Notes: generated by a model not told the origin, from the sequence alone. A stretch of DNA of 64,000 bases from Thalassobius vesicularis (GCF_004799325.1 NZ_SSMD01000008.1:112777-176776); one strand, 5' to 3'. Shown: positions 50,379 through 60,113, numbered from the stretch's first letter. A program made the numbers and translations.

Positions 50379-51593
50379 TCAGGCGCGCAAAAGTTCTTCG
50401 GCAATGATGATCTTGCGGACTTCGCTTGTGCCCGCGCCGATTTCCAGCAGCTTGTTGGCGCGGAACAGCCGGTTGATCTCGGTGTCCTGCATGTAGCCAG
50501 AGCCACCATGGATATGGCAGGCTTCGGTCACCGCCTTGTTGAATGCCTCGCCGGCGTAAAGACAGGCCGCCGCTGTCAATTTGTGGATTTCGCCGCGGCC
50601 CCCGGCCCCTTTTGGCAGGCCGGTACAGGCGGCCAGCGCACGATAACTGAAGGCACGCGCGGTTTCGACCTCGGTGTAGATCTCGGCCAATTTCGACTGC
50701 ATCATTTGGAAACTTGCAATCGGCTTGCCGAATTGTTCGCGAATCTTGGCGTATTCCAGCCCAAGTTCCAGCGCGCGTTCGGCCATGCCAACGCAGACTG
50801 AGGCAACCATGGCACGCTCCAGATCCAGCCCGCTCATTACCACCGAAACGCCGGTGTTTTCCTGTCCAACCATGGCGGACGCGGGTACGCGGCAATCCTC
50901 AAACACCAGTTCTCCGGTTGGCGAGCCGCGAAAGCCCATCTTGTCAAGCTTTTGCGCCACCTTGAAACCGGGATTGTCCGTCTCGATGATGAAAGCAGAA
51001 ATGCCCTTGGCGCCCTTCGACTTGTCGGTTTTGGCATAAAGCAGGATCACATCGGCAATGGGGCCGTTGGTGATGTAAATCTTCGAGCCGTTGATGACAT
51101 AATCATCACCGTCGCGGCGGGCAGTGGTGGCCATGGATCCGAGCGCATCGGATCCCGCACCCGGTTCGGTCAGGCCCAAAGCACCGACGAGCTCGCCCGA
51201 GCAAAGGCCCGGCACGTATTTCTTCACCTGCTCTTCGGAGCCATTGCGCAGCAGGTTATTCAGGCACAGGTTGTCATGCGCCCCGTGCGAGAGGCCCACA
51301 GCCGGATTCCACTTCGAAATCACCTCGGACACCAGCGCCTGGGTGAACTCGTTCTGCCCCGATCCGCCCAGCTCCTCCGGCGCGGTAATCCCCAGCAGGC
51401 CCAGCTCGCCCATCTGCTTGAACAGATCATCGGGCCACCATTCCTCGTCATCCATGCGCGCCTGCAGCGGGTGCAGCACCTCGCGCGATACCCGATCCAC
51501 GTGATCGACGATCTGGCGTTGCTCATCAGTCAAAGAATAGTTCGCCCTGATGGCTTCCAGATCAGCCGAGATGGCCTCACTTTGAGCGGTCAT
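50379..51593 (-). CDS. isovaleryl-CoA-dehydrogenase-like acyl-CoA dehydrogenase, paralogue
   Basis: 404 aa from ATG 51593 with GGGAGGA five bases upstream. APEELGGSGQNEFTQA, GLTEPGAGSDALGSMATTA, KMGFRGSPTGELVFEDCRVPA, MSGLDLERAMV, and EIGAGTSEVRKIIIAEELL. All catalytic positions are kept. It is the first gene of the operon ending at 46608 and should be transcribed from operator 5. The N-terminus differs most from its neighbour, so substrate ranges may differ. Confidence 0.9.
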   Translation of the reverse strand: MTAQSEAISADLEAIRANYSLTDEQRQIVDHVDRVSREVLHPLQARMDDEEWWPDDLFKQMGELGLLGITAPEELGGSGQNEFTQALVSEVISKWNPAVGLSHGAHDNLCLNNLLRNGSEEQVKKYVPGLCSGELVGALGLTEPGAGSDALGSMATTARRDGDDYVINGSKIYITNGPIADVILLYAKTDKSKGAKGISAFIIETDNPGFKVAQKLDKMGFRGSPTGELVFEDCRVPASAMVGQENTGVSVVMSGLDLERAMVASVCVGMAERALELGLEYAKIREQFGKPIASFQMMQSKLAEIYTEVETARAFSYRALAACTGLPKGAGGRGEIHKLTAAACLYAGEAFNKAVTEACHIHGGSGYMQDTEINRLFRANKLLEIGAGTSEVRKIIIAEELLRA

Positions 51594-51634
51594 ATCGTCC
51601 TCCCGAAAAATGTTGTTTGCGTTGTTGACCAAAA

Positions 51635-51650
51635 TCAAACACATGTTAGA
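51635..51650. promoter_or_regulatory. TetR-type operator 5, divergent promoter
   Basis: TCAAACACATGTTAGA, one mismatch from consensus arms. Minus strand: TTGATC (51656-51661), 17 bp, TTGATT (51633-51638), for the dehydrogenase operon. Plus strand: TTGACC (51625-51630), 16 bp, TAGAAA (51647-51652), for the crotonase-AtuA operon. Confidence 0.75.
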
Positions 51651-51726
51651 AAATAGATCAAGCCAAGCTTTTGACGACCTGACGTAAGAAAGCGCGGCGT
51701 CCTGAATGCAGGGGGGAACTTCGGAA

Positions 51727-52512
51727 ATGACTGAGAGCGTTGTTCAATCGCAGGTGCTCGGCAAAGAAGTGCGTATCACGATTCGACGTCCTGATAATCG
51801 AAATGCCCTCAACCGTGAGGTCGCAGACGGGATCATGGCCGCCATATGTGCTGCCGAGAGGGACAGCGATTGCCGCGTGATCGTTCTGACCGGCGAGGGC
51901 GAGCGCGCCTTCTGTGCCGGGGGCGACATCAAGGCGGGGGCGGATGGCGGCCCGTTTGTTCAGGATCCGGCGGACCCGGATCATTTTGCCGGAAGGTTGT
52001 TCGAGACGATACAGGCGTGCCGAAAGCCAACGATCGCGCGCATCAATGGCGTCGCGATGGGGGCGGGAGCGGGCATCATCTGTGCCTGCGATCTGGCTGT
52101 GATGGCGGATCATGCCCGCGTCGGAACGCCGGAAGTGAAGGTGGGTCTGTTTCCCATGACGATCGTGCCACCCATGATGCGCGTGCTGCCCCGGCGGAGG
52201 CTGATGGAGATGTTCATCACCGGCGTTCCTCTGACGGCCGAGGAAGCCCTGCAGTTCAATCTGGTCAACTATGTGACCGATGCCGCGGGGCTGGACGACA
52301 AGGTTGCAGAACTGGTTGCCCAGATCGCCGCGCAGTCGCCGAGCGCGATCCGGCTGGGAAAATACGCCTGTCACGCGATGGAGGATATGACCTATCCGCA
52401 GCAGATGCGGTTTGCAGAAACACTTTTACCGCGTGTGGCGCAGACCGAAGACGCGCGCGAAGGCTTTGATGCCTTCATCTCGAAGCGCAAACCTGAATGG
52501 ACGGGCCGCTGA
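51727..52512 (+). CDS. enoyl-CoA hydratase family protein
   Basis: 261 aa from ATG 51727 (GGGGGGAA eight bases upstream). RRPDNRNALNREV, ERAFCAGGDIKAG, NGVAMGAGAGIICACD. Both hydratase Glu are kept: GTPEVKVGLFP and RRRLMEMFITG. Of the crotonases in the window it is one of the two with an intact pair. It would hydrate the unsaturated product of a carboxylase or dehydrogenase; it opens the AtuA-like/carboxylase operon. Confidence 0.87.
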   Translation: MTESVVQSQVLGKEVRITIRRPDNRNALNREVADGIMAAICAAERDSDCRVIVLTGEGERAFCAGGDIKAGADGGPFVQDPADPDHFAGRLFETIQACRKPTIARINGVAMGAGAGIICACDLAVMADHARVGTPEVKVGLFPMTIVPPMMRVLPRRRLMEMFITGVPLTAEEALQFNLVNYVTDAAGLDDKVAELVAQIAAQSPSAIRLGKYACHAMEDMTYPQQMRFAETLLPRVAQTEDAREGFDAFISKRKPEWTGR

Positions 52513-52533
52513 TCAAACGGGGAGGAGAGGAAT

Positions 52534-54333
52534 ATGTCGGAACGCAAGCTGCGCATCGGATGCGCGTCGGGCTTCTGGGGCGATACGCCGGAAGCGATCG
52601 GTCAACTGGTCTCAAAGGGCGAGATCGACTATCTGGTGTTTGACTATCTGGCAGAGGTGACAATGTCGCTGATGGCGCGGGCCCGCGCCAAAGCGCCCGA
52701 GACGGGCTATGCGCCGGACTTCGTCAAGGCGCTGGCACCCTGGTTGCCGGATATCAAGGCAAAAGGGATCAAGGTCGTTGCCAATGCAGGGGGCGTGAAC
52801 CCGCGTGGCTGCAGCGATGCGCTTGCCAAAGCCGCCGCCCAGGCCGGGATCGATCTGTCCGTCGGAGTCGTGCTAGGCGATGACCTGTTGCCCAGGGCCG
52901 ATGAAATTCGCAAAAACGGTCAGACGGAAATGTTCTCGGGTGTCGCATTTCCAGATGATATCTGGAGCATGAATGCCTATCTGGGTGCCCGCCCCATCGC
53001 TGCCGCGCTGGATGCCGGGGCCGACATCGTGATCACCGGACGCTGCGCCGACAGCGCGGTCGCGCTTGGTCCCCTGATGCATGAATACGGTTGGGGCGAC
53101 GATGACTGGGACAAGCTCAGCCAGGGATCGCTGGCCGGCCACCTGATCGAATGCGGCCCCCAGGGAACCGGCGGCAACTTCACCGACTGGCAGGACGTGC
53201 CGGGTTGGGACAATATGGGCATGCCCATCGTCGAGGTGTCCGAAGACGGCAGTTTCATCATGACCAAGACGCCTGACACCGGCGGGCTGGTCGTGCCCGG
53301 GTCAGTCGGAGAGCAGATGCTCTATGAAATCGGGGACCCGCGCGCCTACCTGTTGCCCGACGTGATCTGCGACTGGTCCGGGGTCACCCTGGAACAGGTC
53401 GGACCCGACCGGGTGCTGGTCAAGGGCGGCAGGGGGCTTGGGCGCACCGACAGCTACAAGGTGTCGGCGACCCATGCCGATGGCTGGCGCGCGGTCTCTA
53501 CCCTGACACTGGCCGCGATTGACGCACCCGCCAAGGCCGAACGTGTGGCCGAGGCGATCCTGACCCGCTGTCGCCGGATTTTCCGCGACCGCAACATGGG
53601 AGATTTCCGGCAGGTCAGCGTCGAGGTGCTGGGGGCCGAGGCGGCCTACGGCGCAAATGCGCGCGCCCGGACCCGCGAGGTGGTGCTCAAGATCGGCGCG
53701 GTCCATGACGATCGCGCCGCGCTGAACATCTTTGCCGGCGAAATCGCACCGATGGCGATTTCGACCGCGCAGGGTCTGACCGGGTTCTTCGCCGGACGGC
53801 CAAAGGTGCAGCCGGTGGTCCGTCTATTTTCCTTCCTTCAGAGCAAGGCCGAAACCCCCGTCGCGGTCGAGGTCGACGGCAAGGATGTGCCCGTGAACGT
53901 GGCCACTACGCCAGTCCACCTTGATCCGCCTGCCGCACCGCCCGCAGATAGCCGCGAGCCCGGTCCGGACGTTGTCAAGGTCCGCCTCGTCGATTTGGCC
54001 TGGGGCCGCTCGGGCGACAAGGGGGACATCGCCAATATCGGCATCCTCGCGCGCAAGCCGGACTACCTACCATATATCCGCTCGGCTCTCAGCGAAGAGG
54101 TGGTGAAGGACTATTTCGCCCATGTCTGCGACGGCAGGGTAGAACGGTTCGACTTGCCTGGAAGCCATTCGCTGAATTTCCTGTTGCATGAATCGCTTGG
54201 CGGTGGCGGCATCGCCTCGGTCCGCATAGACCCGCAGGGCAAAGGGTTCGCGCAGATGCTGCTTGATATCGAAATTCCCGTGCCAGCCGATCTGGCCGCA
54301 CGTGACGGACTGAATGCCGCGGCCCGGAACTAA
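52534..54333 (+). CDS. AtuA-like protein (DUF1446 family), acyclic-terpene-type catabolism
   Basis: 599 aa. RIGCASGFWGDTPEAIGQLV and YLVFDYLAEVTMSLMARA, then ITGRCADSAVALGPLMHEYGW, are hallmarks of AtuA. The last 120 residues (VKVRLVDLAWGRSGDKGDIANIGILARKP) form the small domain often encoded separately. AtuA is needed for citronellol/geranyl-CoA breakdown in Pseudomonas, where it accompanies a carboxylase, as here. Biochemical role unknown. GGGGAGGAG SD. Confidence 0.88.
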   Translation: MSERKLRIGCASGFWGDTPEAIGQLVSKGEIDYLVFDYLAEVTMSLMARARAKAPETGYAPDFVKALAPWLPDIKAKGIKVVANAGGVNPRGCSDALAKAAAQAGIDLSVGVVLGDDLLPRADEIRKNGQTEMFSGVAFPDDIWSMNAYLGARPIAAALDAGADIVITGRCADSAVALGPLMHEYGWGDDDWDKLSQGSLAGHLIECGPQGTGGNFTDWQDVPGWDNMGMPIVEVSEDGSFIMTKTPDTGGLVVPGSVGEQMLYEIGDPRAYLLPDVICDWSGVTLEQVGPDRVLVKGGRGLGRTDSYKVSATHADGWRAVSTLTLAAIDAPAKAERVAEAILTRCRRIFRDRNMGDFRQVSVEVLGAEAAYGANARARTREVVLKIGAVHDDRAALNIFAGEIAPMAISTAQGLTGFFAGRPKVQPVVRLFSFLQSKAETPVAVEVDGKDVPVNVATTPVHLDPPAAPPADSREPGPDVVKVRLVDLAWGRSGDKGDIANIGILARKPDYLPYIRSALSEEVVKDYFAHVCDGRVERFDLPGSHSLNFLLHESLGGGGIASVRIDPQGKGFAQMLLDIEIPVPADLAARDGLNAAARN

Positions 54334-54345
54334 GAGGACGACACC

Positions 54346-55815
54346 ATGACCATTTCGAAACTCCTGGTCGCCAATCGGGGCGAGATCGCGGCGCGCGTGT
54401 TGCGCACCGCTAAGGCCCGCGGGCTTGCGACTGCCGTGTTGCGTCATGTCGCCGAGCAAGAGGGGCCGGCGCATCTGATCGCAGATGAGGTCGTGATGAT
54501 CGACGGCCCGACGCCCGTGGCCGCCTATCTCGATATTCCTCAGATCGTCGAAGCCGCCAAAGGGATCGGCGCGGACGCGGTTCATCCCGGCTATGGCTTT
54601 CTGTCAGAGAATGCCGGTTTTGTCGCGGCGCTGGAAAAAGCCGGAGTGACCTTTGTCGGCCCGACGTCCGAGGTCATCGACCTGATGGGGGACAAGGTCC
54701 GCGCCCGCGCCTTCGTCGAGGAACGCGGGTTTCCCGTCGCCCCCTCGGCCATCGAGGATGATGATCCGGCGAGCTTTGTCGAACGCGCCCGCGCCGTTGG
54801 CTATCCGCTGCTCATCAAGCCCTCGGCCGGCGGTGGCGGCAAGGGCATGCGCGTCGTACGCGAGGACAGCACGCTGGAGACCGAAATCGAAACCGCGCGC
54901 CGCGAAGGCGAACGATATTTCGGCGACGGGCGGCTTTTCGTCGAACGCTATATCGAACGCCCGCGCCATATCGAGGTGCAGGTGATGGGCGACGGACAGG
55001 GCAACGTGGTCCATTTCTGGGAACGTGAATGTTCGATCCAGCGCCGGTTCCAGAAGATTATCGAGGAAACGCCGTCACCGGCGCTGACCCCCGAGCAACG
55101 GGATGAGATCTGCGAGACCGCTGCCGGAATTGCCCGCGCCGTCAAATACCGCGGGGCAGGGACTGTCGAATTCATCTATGCACAGGATGGGGCCTTTTAT
55201 TTCCTGGAAATGAACACCCGCCTTCAGGTCGAACATCCGGTGACCGAGATGGTAACCGGCTTTGATCTGGTTGCCGAGCAGCTGCGTGTCGCGGCGGGCG
55301 ACGGGCTGAGCGCCGTGCAGGCGGATATTCCCCAAACCGGACACTCGATCGAACTGCGCATCTGTGCCGAGGATGCGACCGCCGATTTTCGCCCCGCGAT
55401 CGGCAATATCCTGCTGCTGGACGAACCCCAGGGCGAGGGGATCCGCGTGGACAGCGGCATTCTGGATGGCGGCAAGGTGACAACCGACTTCGACCCGATG
55501 TTGTCCAAGCTGATCGTACATGGCCCGGATCGCGCGCAGGCCATCGCCCGTGCCCGGAGCGCGGTGCAAAGCTATGTGATTCTCGGGGTAACGACCAACA
55601 CTGGTTACCTGGATGCAATCCTTGCACATCCGGATTTCGCCTCTGGTGACGTTTCAACTGGCTTCCTGGCTGAACAATCCGAAACGCTGACCGCGCCGGG
55701 CGAAGATGTCTCTGACTTGCTGATAGCGGCGGCGGCCCTATCGGACGAGCGCCTGGTGAGTGACGTAATGCAGATACCGGAAATGTACCGAAAGATGGGT
55801 GGGTGGAGAAACTGA
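54346..55815 (+). CDS. biotin carboxylase subunit of an acyl-CoA carboxylase
   Basis: 489 aa: only the biotin carboxylase part. ANRGEIAARVLRTAKARGL, VHPGYGFLSENAGF, LIKPSAGGGGKGMRVV and EMNTRLQVEHPVTEMVTG. The biotinyl domain found at the C-terminus of the 25423 protein is absent and is encoded by the next gene. It shares stop/start bases TGATG with it. Together with the 56321 gene it forms a three-polypeptide carboxylase. Confidence 0.92.
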   Translation: MTISKLLVANRGEIAARVLRTAKARGLATAVLRHVAEQEGPAHLIADEVVMIDGPTPVAAYLDIPQIVEAAKGIGADAVHPGYGFLSENAGFVAALEKAGVTFVGPTSEVIDLMGDKVRARAFVEERGFPVAPSAIEDDDPASFVERARAVGYPLLIKPSAGGGGKGMRVVREDSTLETEIETARREGERYFGDGRLFVERYIERPRHIEVQVMGDGQGNVVHFWERECSIQRRFQKIIEETPSPALTPEQRDEICETAAGIARAVKYRGAGTVEFIYAQDGAFYFLEMNTRLQVEHPVTEMVTGFDLVAEQLRVAAGDGLSAVQADIPQTGHSIELRICAEDATADFRPAIGNILLLDEPQGEGIRVDSGILDGGKVTTDFDPMLSKLIVHGPDRAQAIARARSAVQSYVILGVTTNTGYLDAILAHPDFASGDVSTGFLAEQSETLTAPGEDVSDLLIAAAALSDERLVSDVMQIPEMYRKMGGWRN

Positions 55816-56318
55816 TGCAACGGATTTTTCAGATCGACGGAGAAGAGACTGATTGCTGGCTGGGTCATGATGGCAGCCGGTTCGTGCTCAACACCCCCAC
55901 TGGCGCTGTTGCCTGCCAATTGGACCCGACGGGTCTGCCGGGCGGTTACAAGCTGCGGGCCAAGGGTGTTGTGCGCGAATTGCGACTGGCCGTGGGGCCG
56001 GAAGCAACTTTTGTGCACATGGACGGGCGAACCTACGAAGTCGGGCGGGTTGATCCCGCCGAACGCCTGGCCGGAAGCGACAGTGGCGCGAGCGACGACC
56101 GATTGGTGGCGCCCATGCCGGGTGTCGTGGTGTCAGTTGCGGTTAAACCCGGCGATGCGGTTGAAGAAGGCCAGCCACTTCTGGTGATCGAAAGCATGAA
56201 GTTGGAAACCACACTGACGGCGCCGCGCGACGGGGTCGTTGCCGAAATGCCATTCGCCGAAGGCGACAGTTTTGGTCTGAAAGACATCCTGGCCCAATTG
56301 GCTCCGGAGGAGGAGTGA
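55815..56318 (+). CDS. biotin carboxyl carrier protein of an acyl-CoA carboxylase
   Basis: 167 aa from ATG 55815 (GGAGAA at 55805-55810). C-terminal biotinyl domain: LVAPMPGVVVSVAVKPGDAV and VIESMKLETTLTAPRDG, with the biotinylated Lys. The N-terminal 85 residues resemble the BT (linker) domain that holds alpha to beta in single-chain alpha subunits. Its stop overlaps a GTG of the next frame. Confidence 0.88.
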   Translation: MQRIFQIDGEETDCWLGHDGSRFVLNTPTGAVACQLDPTGLPGGYKLRAKGVVRELRLAVGPEATFVHMDGRTYEVGRVDPAERLAGSDSGASDDRLVAPMPGVVVSVAVKPGDAVEEGQPLLVIESMKLETTLTAPRDGVVAEMPFAEGDSFGLKDILAQLAPEEE

Positions 56319-56320
56319 CC

Positions 56321-57928
56321 ATGCGCAGAATTGAAAGTCAGATCGACACCAATGCCGCCGACTACAAGGCAAATTTCGCCGCCATGTCTGAACGGCTGAA
56401 GGAATTCCACGCTCGCCAGCACGCGGCGCGTTTCGAACGTCCGCAACGCGATATCGACCGCCTCGCCCGCCAGAACAAACTGGGCGTGCGCGAGCGGTTG
56501 AAACTGCTGCTGGACCCCGGCACGCCGTTCCTGGAGTTTTCGACCCTCGCGGCCTGTCGTGAATATGACGGCGCGGTGCCCGGCGCAGGTGTAGTTACGG
56601 GGATCGGCATCGTGCAAGGCCGCGAGGTCGCCATCCACGCCAACGATGCCAGCGTCAAGGGCGGTGCCTGGTATCCGCATACCGTGAAAAAGATCGTGCG
56701 CCTTCTGGATGTCGCCTTGGAAAACCGCCTGCCGGTCATCCATATCTGCGACAGCGCGGGCGGATTCCTGCCGCTGCAGCACGGGGTGTTTCCCGACCGG
56801 TATCTGGGCGGGCGGGTGTTCCGCAACCAGGTCAAGCTGAGCCAGGCCAATATCCCGCAGATTGCCGTGGTTGGCGGACACTGTACGGCTGGCGGCGCCT
56901 ATGTGCCGACGCTGAGCGACTACAACATCATCATCGAAGGCACAGGCGCGATTTTCCTTGGCGGTCCCCCGCTGGTCAAGGCGGCCACCGGCGAAGAGGT
57001 CGGTGTTCAGGAACTTGGTGGGGCGGTTATGCATACCTCGGTTTCGGGAACCGGCGACTACCGAGCCGCCACTGAACAGCACGCCTTTTCACTGGCGCGC
57101 GAGATTGTCAGCCAATGGAAGCGCACCCCGAAAACGATCATCGAAACCGCCGCTTTTGAAGAGCCATACTACGACCCCAAGGAGCTTTATGGGATCATCC
57201 CCAAGGACCGGAAAACCCAGTTTGATATGCGCGAGGTTCTGGCGCGGATCGTCGATGGCTCGCGCTTTCACGAATACCAGCCCGACTATGGCACCACGAT
57301 GGTTTGCGGCTTTGCCCATATCTGGGGTTACAAGGTTGGCATCCTTGCCAACAACGGGGTGTTGTTCAACGACAGCTCGCTGAAGGCGGCGCATTTCATG
57401 CAGCTTTGCAATCAGAACCGCACACCTCTGGTCTTCTTTCAGAACATCACTGGCTATATGGTGGGCCGCGAATACGAAGAACGCGGCATCGCCAAGGACG
57501 GTGCCAAGATGCTGATGGCGCAGGGCGGTTCGGTCGTGCCGAAGTTCACAGTGATCGCCAATGCCTCGTACGGGGCAGGCAATTACGGCATGTGCGGGCG
57601 GGCCTGGGATGCGCGCACGCTGTTTATGTGGCCGCAAGCCGAGATCGGCGTGATGGGGGCGGATCAGGCCGCTAATACCATGGCGGACGTCAAGATTCGG
57701 CAGCTTCAGCGCGAAGGCAAAGAGCTGACCGAAGAAGAAATCGCCGCGATCCGCGAACCGGTGCTGGAAAAATACAAGCGCGATGTCGAAGCCTATACCT
57801 CCACCTCGGAACTGTGGGATGACGGCATCCTCGATCCGGCGGACACACGCAACGCGCTTGGCATGTCGATTTCTGCCTCGCTCAATGCACCGATCGACGA
57901 TCCGCACTACGGGATCTTCCGTCTGTAA
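56321..57928 (+). CDS. acyl-CoA carboxylase carboxyltransferase subunit
   Basis: 535 aa from ATG 56321 (GGAGGAGGAG upstream). VPGAGVVTGIGIVQGREVAIHANDASVKGGAWYPHTVKK, DSAGGFLPLQHGVFPDRYLGGRVF, GGAYVPTLSDYNIIIEGTGAIFLGGPPLVKAATG. It is MCCB/AtuC-like and is the acceptor-specific subunit of the 54346/55815 carboxylase. With AtuA it suggests geranyl-CoA-like or methylcrotonyl-like substrates; the exact one cannot be read. Confidence 0.92.
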   Translation: MRRIESQIDTNAADYKANFAAMSERLKEFHARQHAARFERPQRDIDRLARQNKLGVRERLKLLLDPGTPFLEFSTLAACREYDGAVPGAGVVTGIGIVQGREVAIHANDASVKGGAWYPHTVKKIVRLLDVALENRLPVIHICDSAGGFLPLQHGVFPDRYLGGRVFRNQVKLSQANIPQIAVVGGHCTAGGAYVPTLSDYNIIIEGTGAIFLGGPPLVKAATGEEVGVQELGGAVMHTSVSGTGDYRAATEQHAFSLAREIVSQWKRTPKTIIETAAFEEPYYDPKELYGIIPKDRKTQFDMREVLARIVDGSRFHEYQPDYGTTMVCGFAHIWGYKVGILANNGVLFNDSSLKAAHFMQLCNQNRTPLVFFQNITGYMVGREYEERGIAKDGAKMLMAQGGSVVPKFTVIANASYGAGNYGMCGRAWDARTLFMWPQAEIGVMGADQAANTMADVKIRQLQREGKELTEEEIAAIREPVLEKYKRDVEAYTSTSELWDDGILDPADTRNALGMSISASLNAPIDDPHYGIFRL

Positions 57929-58011
57929 AGGCTTGAGGGACGGCACACCGGGTCGGGGAGTGCCGTTCCGCGTCAAGGCGCTTCCATCTGGCGCTTTCGG
58001 AATCTGAAGTA

Positions 58012-58046
58012 GTCCTGACCGGTCCGGTTCCCGGACAGGTCAGGAC
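58012..58046. terminator. strong hairpin between convergent genes
   Basis: 16-base arms (58012-58027 and 58031-58046), 15 of 16 pairing, with a 3-base loop. It lies between the carboxyltransferase (plus) and paaY (minus, stop at 58040-58042), so it can act as a bidirectional terminator. A second imperfect stem occurs at 57938-57969. Confidence 0.6.
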
Positions 58047-58651
58047 GATGTCCGCCGCGCCTCCTGAATGGAGACGACGTCAGAGGCCGCCATGCCGGGC
58101 CGGTCTGCCTCGACCGCCTTCAGCGGTTCGACCGGCGTCAATCCGGCCAGACAGTCGCGCGCAAGTTGCTGGTATTCCGCGGTGCCGCGCGTTTTCCACG
58201 CGACTTCTTTCTCGCTGACCTCGCGGATCACCTTTGCCGGCGATCCCACCACCATCGAACGCGGCGGAATCACGGTTTCGCCACGCACAAACGCCTGCGC
58301 GCCGACAATCGATTCCGCCCCAAGCTCTACACCATCCATAATGACGGAATTCATTCCGACCAGAGCGTTCCGGCCCACTGTGCAACCGTGCAGGATCGCG
58401 CCATGGCCGATGTGGCCGTCGCTTTCCACCACGGCGTCGCGGCCGGGAAAGGAATGGATGATGCAATTGTCCTGAACATTGGCTCCATCCCCGATCACGA
58501 TCCTGCCGAAATCGCCCCGCAAGCTTGCTCCGGGGCCGATGTAGCATCCATGACCCAAGATGACATTTCCGATCAGAACGGCCTGGGGGTGGACATATGT
58601 ATCCTCGGGCACGACGGGTATAAAACCCTTGAACTCATAACAGTATGCCAT
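58040..58651 (-). CDS. paaY: PaaY-like gamma-class hexapeptide thioesterase
   Basis: 203 aa from ATG 58651 (AAAGGTGG upstream). Left-handed beta-helix: [109 protein letters not shown]. It matches PaaY closely. PaaY removes CoA from dead-end ring intermediates. Here it stands alone behind its own operator (58753). Confidence 0.87.
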   Translation of the reverse strand: MAYCYEFKGFIPVVPEDTYVHPQAVLIGNVILGHGCYIGPGASLRGDFGRIVIGDGANVQDNCIIHSFPGRDAVVESDGHIGHGAILHGCTVGRNALVGMNSVIMDGVELGAESIVGAQAFVRGETVIPPRSMVVGSPAKVIREVSEKEVAWKTRGTAEYQQLARDCLAGLTPVEPLKAVEADRPGMAASDVVSIQEARRTSS

Positions 58652-58752
58652 TCCGACCACCTTTCGTAAGCTGAGTGCTAAACGCTTGTCAGCGGTTGCG
58701 CCGGGACCAGAATCCCTCAATTGTGCCGCCGATCAGGGCGTGTGGCCCGAAA

Positions 58753-58768
58753 ACAAACACAAGTTAGA
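58753..58768. promoter_or_regulatory. TetR-type operator 6, half-degenerate, before paaY
   Basis: ACAAACACAAGTTAGA has three mismatches to the consensus. Its context on the minus strand (TTGCGC at 58774-58779, 17 bp, TTGTTT at 58751-58756) is almost base for base that of operator 5, which supports it. Confidence 0.55.
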
Positions 58769-58834
58769 AAATAGCGCAAGCTCCCTACGTCACAGCTTGG
58801 CAATATTGACACTTCCCAAGGTTGGGATTTAAAA

Positions 58835-58850
58835 TCTAACAAATGGTAGA
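58835..58850. promoter_or_regulatory. TetR-type operator 7 before the thiolase-SDR pair
   Basis: TCTAACAAATGGTAGA, one mismatch. TTGGGA (58822-58827) stands 17 bp before GGTAGA (58845-58850), as at other sites; an alternative promoter is TTGACA (58806-58811) with TAAAAT (58830-58835). Either way the operator overlaps the -10 region. Confidence 0.7.
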
Positions 58851-58904
58851 AAATAGGCTGGCGGACCGATTAGGGTGGCCTGACCGAACTTGGGAGAGAG
58901 AGAA

Positions 58905-60089
58905 ATGACAGACAAAGCCTATGTTGCAGGCGTTGGGATGGTCCCGTTCCAGAAGCCGGGAAAATCCGAAAGCTACGATGTGATGGCGACCGCTGCGACC
59001 CGGTCCGCTCTGGCAGACGCAGGGTTGGATTATGATAAAGTCCAACAGGCCTATGTTGGCTATGTCTATGGCGACAGCACCTGCGGTCAGCGCGCCCTGT
59101 ACCATGTCGGAATGACAGGCATCCCGGTTCTGAATGTGAACAACAACTGCTCGACCGGATCGTCCGCCCTGTTCCTGGCCAGGCAGGCAGTTGAAAGCGG
59201 CGCGGTCGAATGTGCTCTGGCACTTGGGTTCGAACAGATGCAGCCCGGCGCAATCGGTGCGATGTTCCATGACCGGGTCAGCCCGTTTGCGGCATTCGAC
59301 AGAGAAACCGACGAACTGGTTGGCAGTGCCGAGATCCCGCTGGCGCTGCGGTACTTCGGCGGTGCGGGCAAGGCGCATATGGACGAGTTCGGCACCCCCC
59401 TGGAAACCTTCGCAAAAATCCGCGCCAAGGCCAGCCGACATGCTGCGAAGAATCCGGTTGCCCTGTTCCGGCAGGAGGTGACGGCGGAAGACGTCATGGC
59501 CGCCCAGGTCGTCTGGCCCGGCGTCATGACCAAGCTCATGGCCTGTCCGCCAACCTGTGGCGCGGCCGCCGCGATCATTTGTTCCAAGGAATTCGCCGAC
59601 AAGCACGGACTGGACAGTTCGGTTCGGATCGCGGCGCAGGCCATGACGACGGACGGCCCGGAAACTTTCGAAGCCCATGACATGCGCGAAGTGGTCGGCT
59701 TTTCGATGGCCAAGCGCGCCGCCGATCAGGTTTACGAGGACGCGGGCATCGGGCCCGAGGACGTGGATGTGGTCGAACTGCACGACTGTTTCGCCCACAA
59801 CGAGCTTATCACCTATGAGGCGCTTGGCCTTTGCAGTCGCGGCGAAGCGGCGAAATTCGTTGATGATGGCGACAACACCTACGGCGGAAAATACGTGACC
59901 AACCCGTCGGGCGGTCTTTTGTCCAAAGGCCATCCGCTTGGGGCGACCGGCCTAGCGCAATGTACCGAGCTCGTTCAGCAGCTTCGCGGCCAGGCAGATG
60001 CGCGCCAGGTTGATGGCGCACGTCTGGCGCTTCAGCACAATCTGGGCCTCGGCGGGGCCTGCGTCACCACGCTTTATGAAAAAGCCTGA
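58905..60089 (+). CDS. SCPx-type thiolase / lipid-transfer thiolase
   Basis: 394 aa from ATG 58905 (GGGAGAGAG upstream). VAGVGMVPFQKPG, VNNNCSTGSSALFLA with the nucleophilic Cys, VVELHDCFAHNELITYEALGL, and NPSGGLLSKGHPLGATGLAQ. It cleaves a 3-oxoacyl-CoA, by family often a branched or sterol-type chain. It is cotranscribed with the SDR at 60114, which should supply the 3-oxo substrate. Confidence 0.9.
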   Translation: MTDKAYVAGVGMVPFQKPGKSESYDVMATAATRSALADAGLDYDKVQQAYVGYVYGDSTCGQRALYHVGMTGIPVLNVNNNCSTGSSALFLARQAVESGAVECALALGFEQMQPGAIGAMFHDRVSPFAAFDRETDELVGSAEIPLALRYFGGAGKAHMDEFGTPLETFAKIRAKASRHAAKNPVALFRQEVTAEDVMAAQVVWPGVMTKLMACPPTCGAAAAIICSKEFADKHGLDSSVRIAAQAMTTDGPETFEAHDMREVVGFSMAKRAADQVYEDAGIGPEDVDVVELHDCFAHNELITYEALGLCSRGEAAKFVDDGDNTYGGKYVTNPSGGLLSKGHPLGATGLAQCTELVQQLRGQADARQVDGARLALQHNLGLGGACVTTLYEKA

Positions 60090-60113
60090 TAGCGCCTTTC
60101 GGGAGGAATCAAT

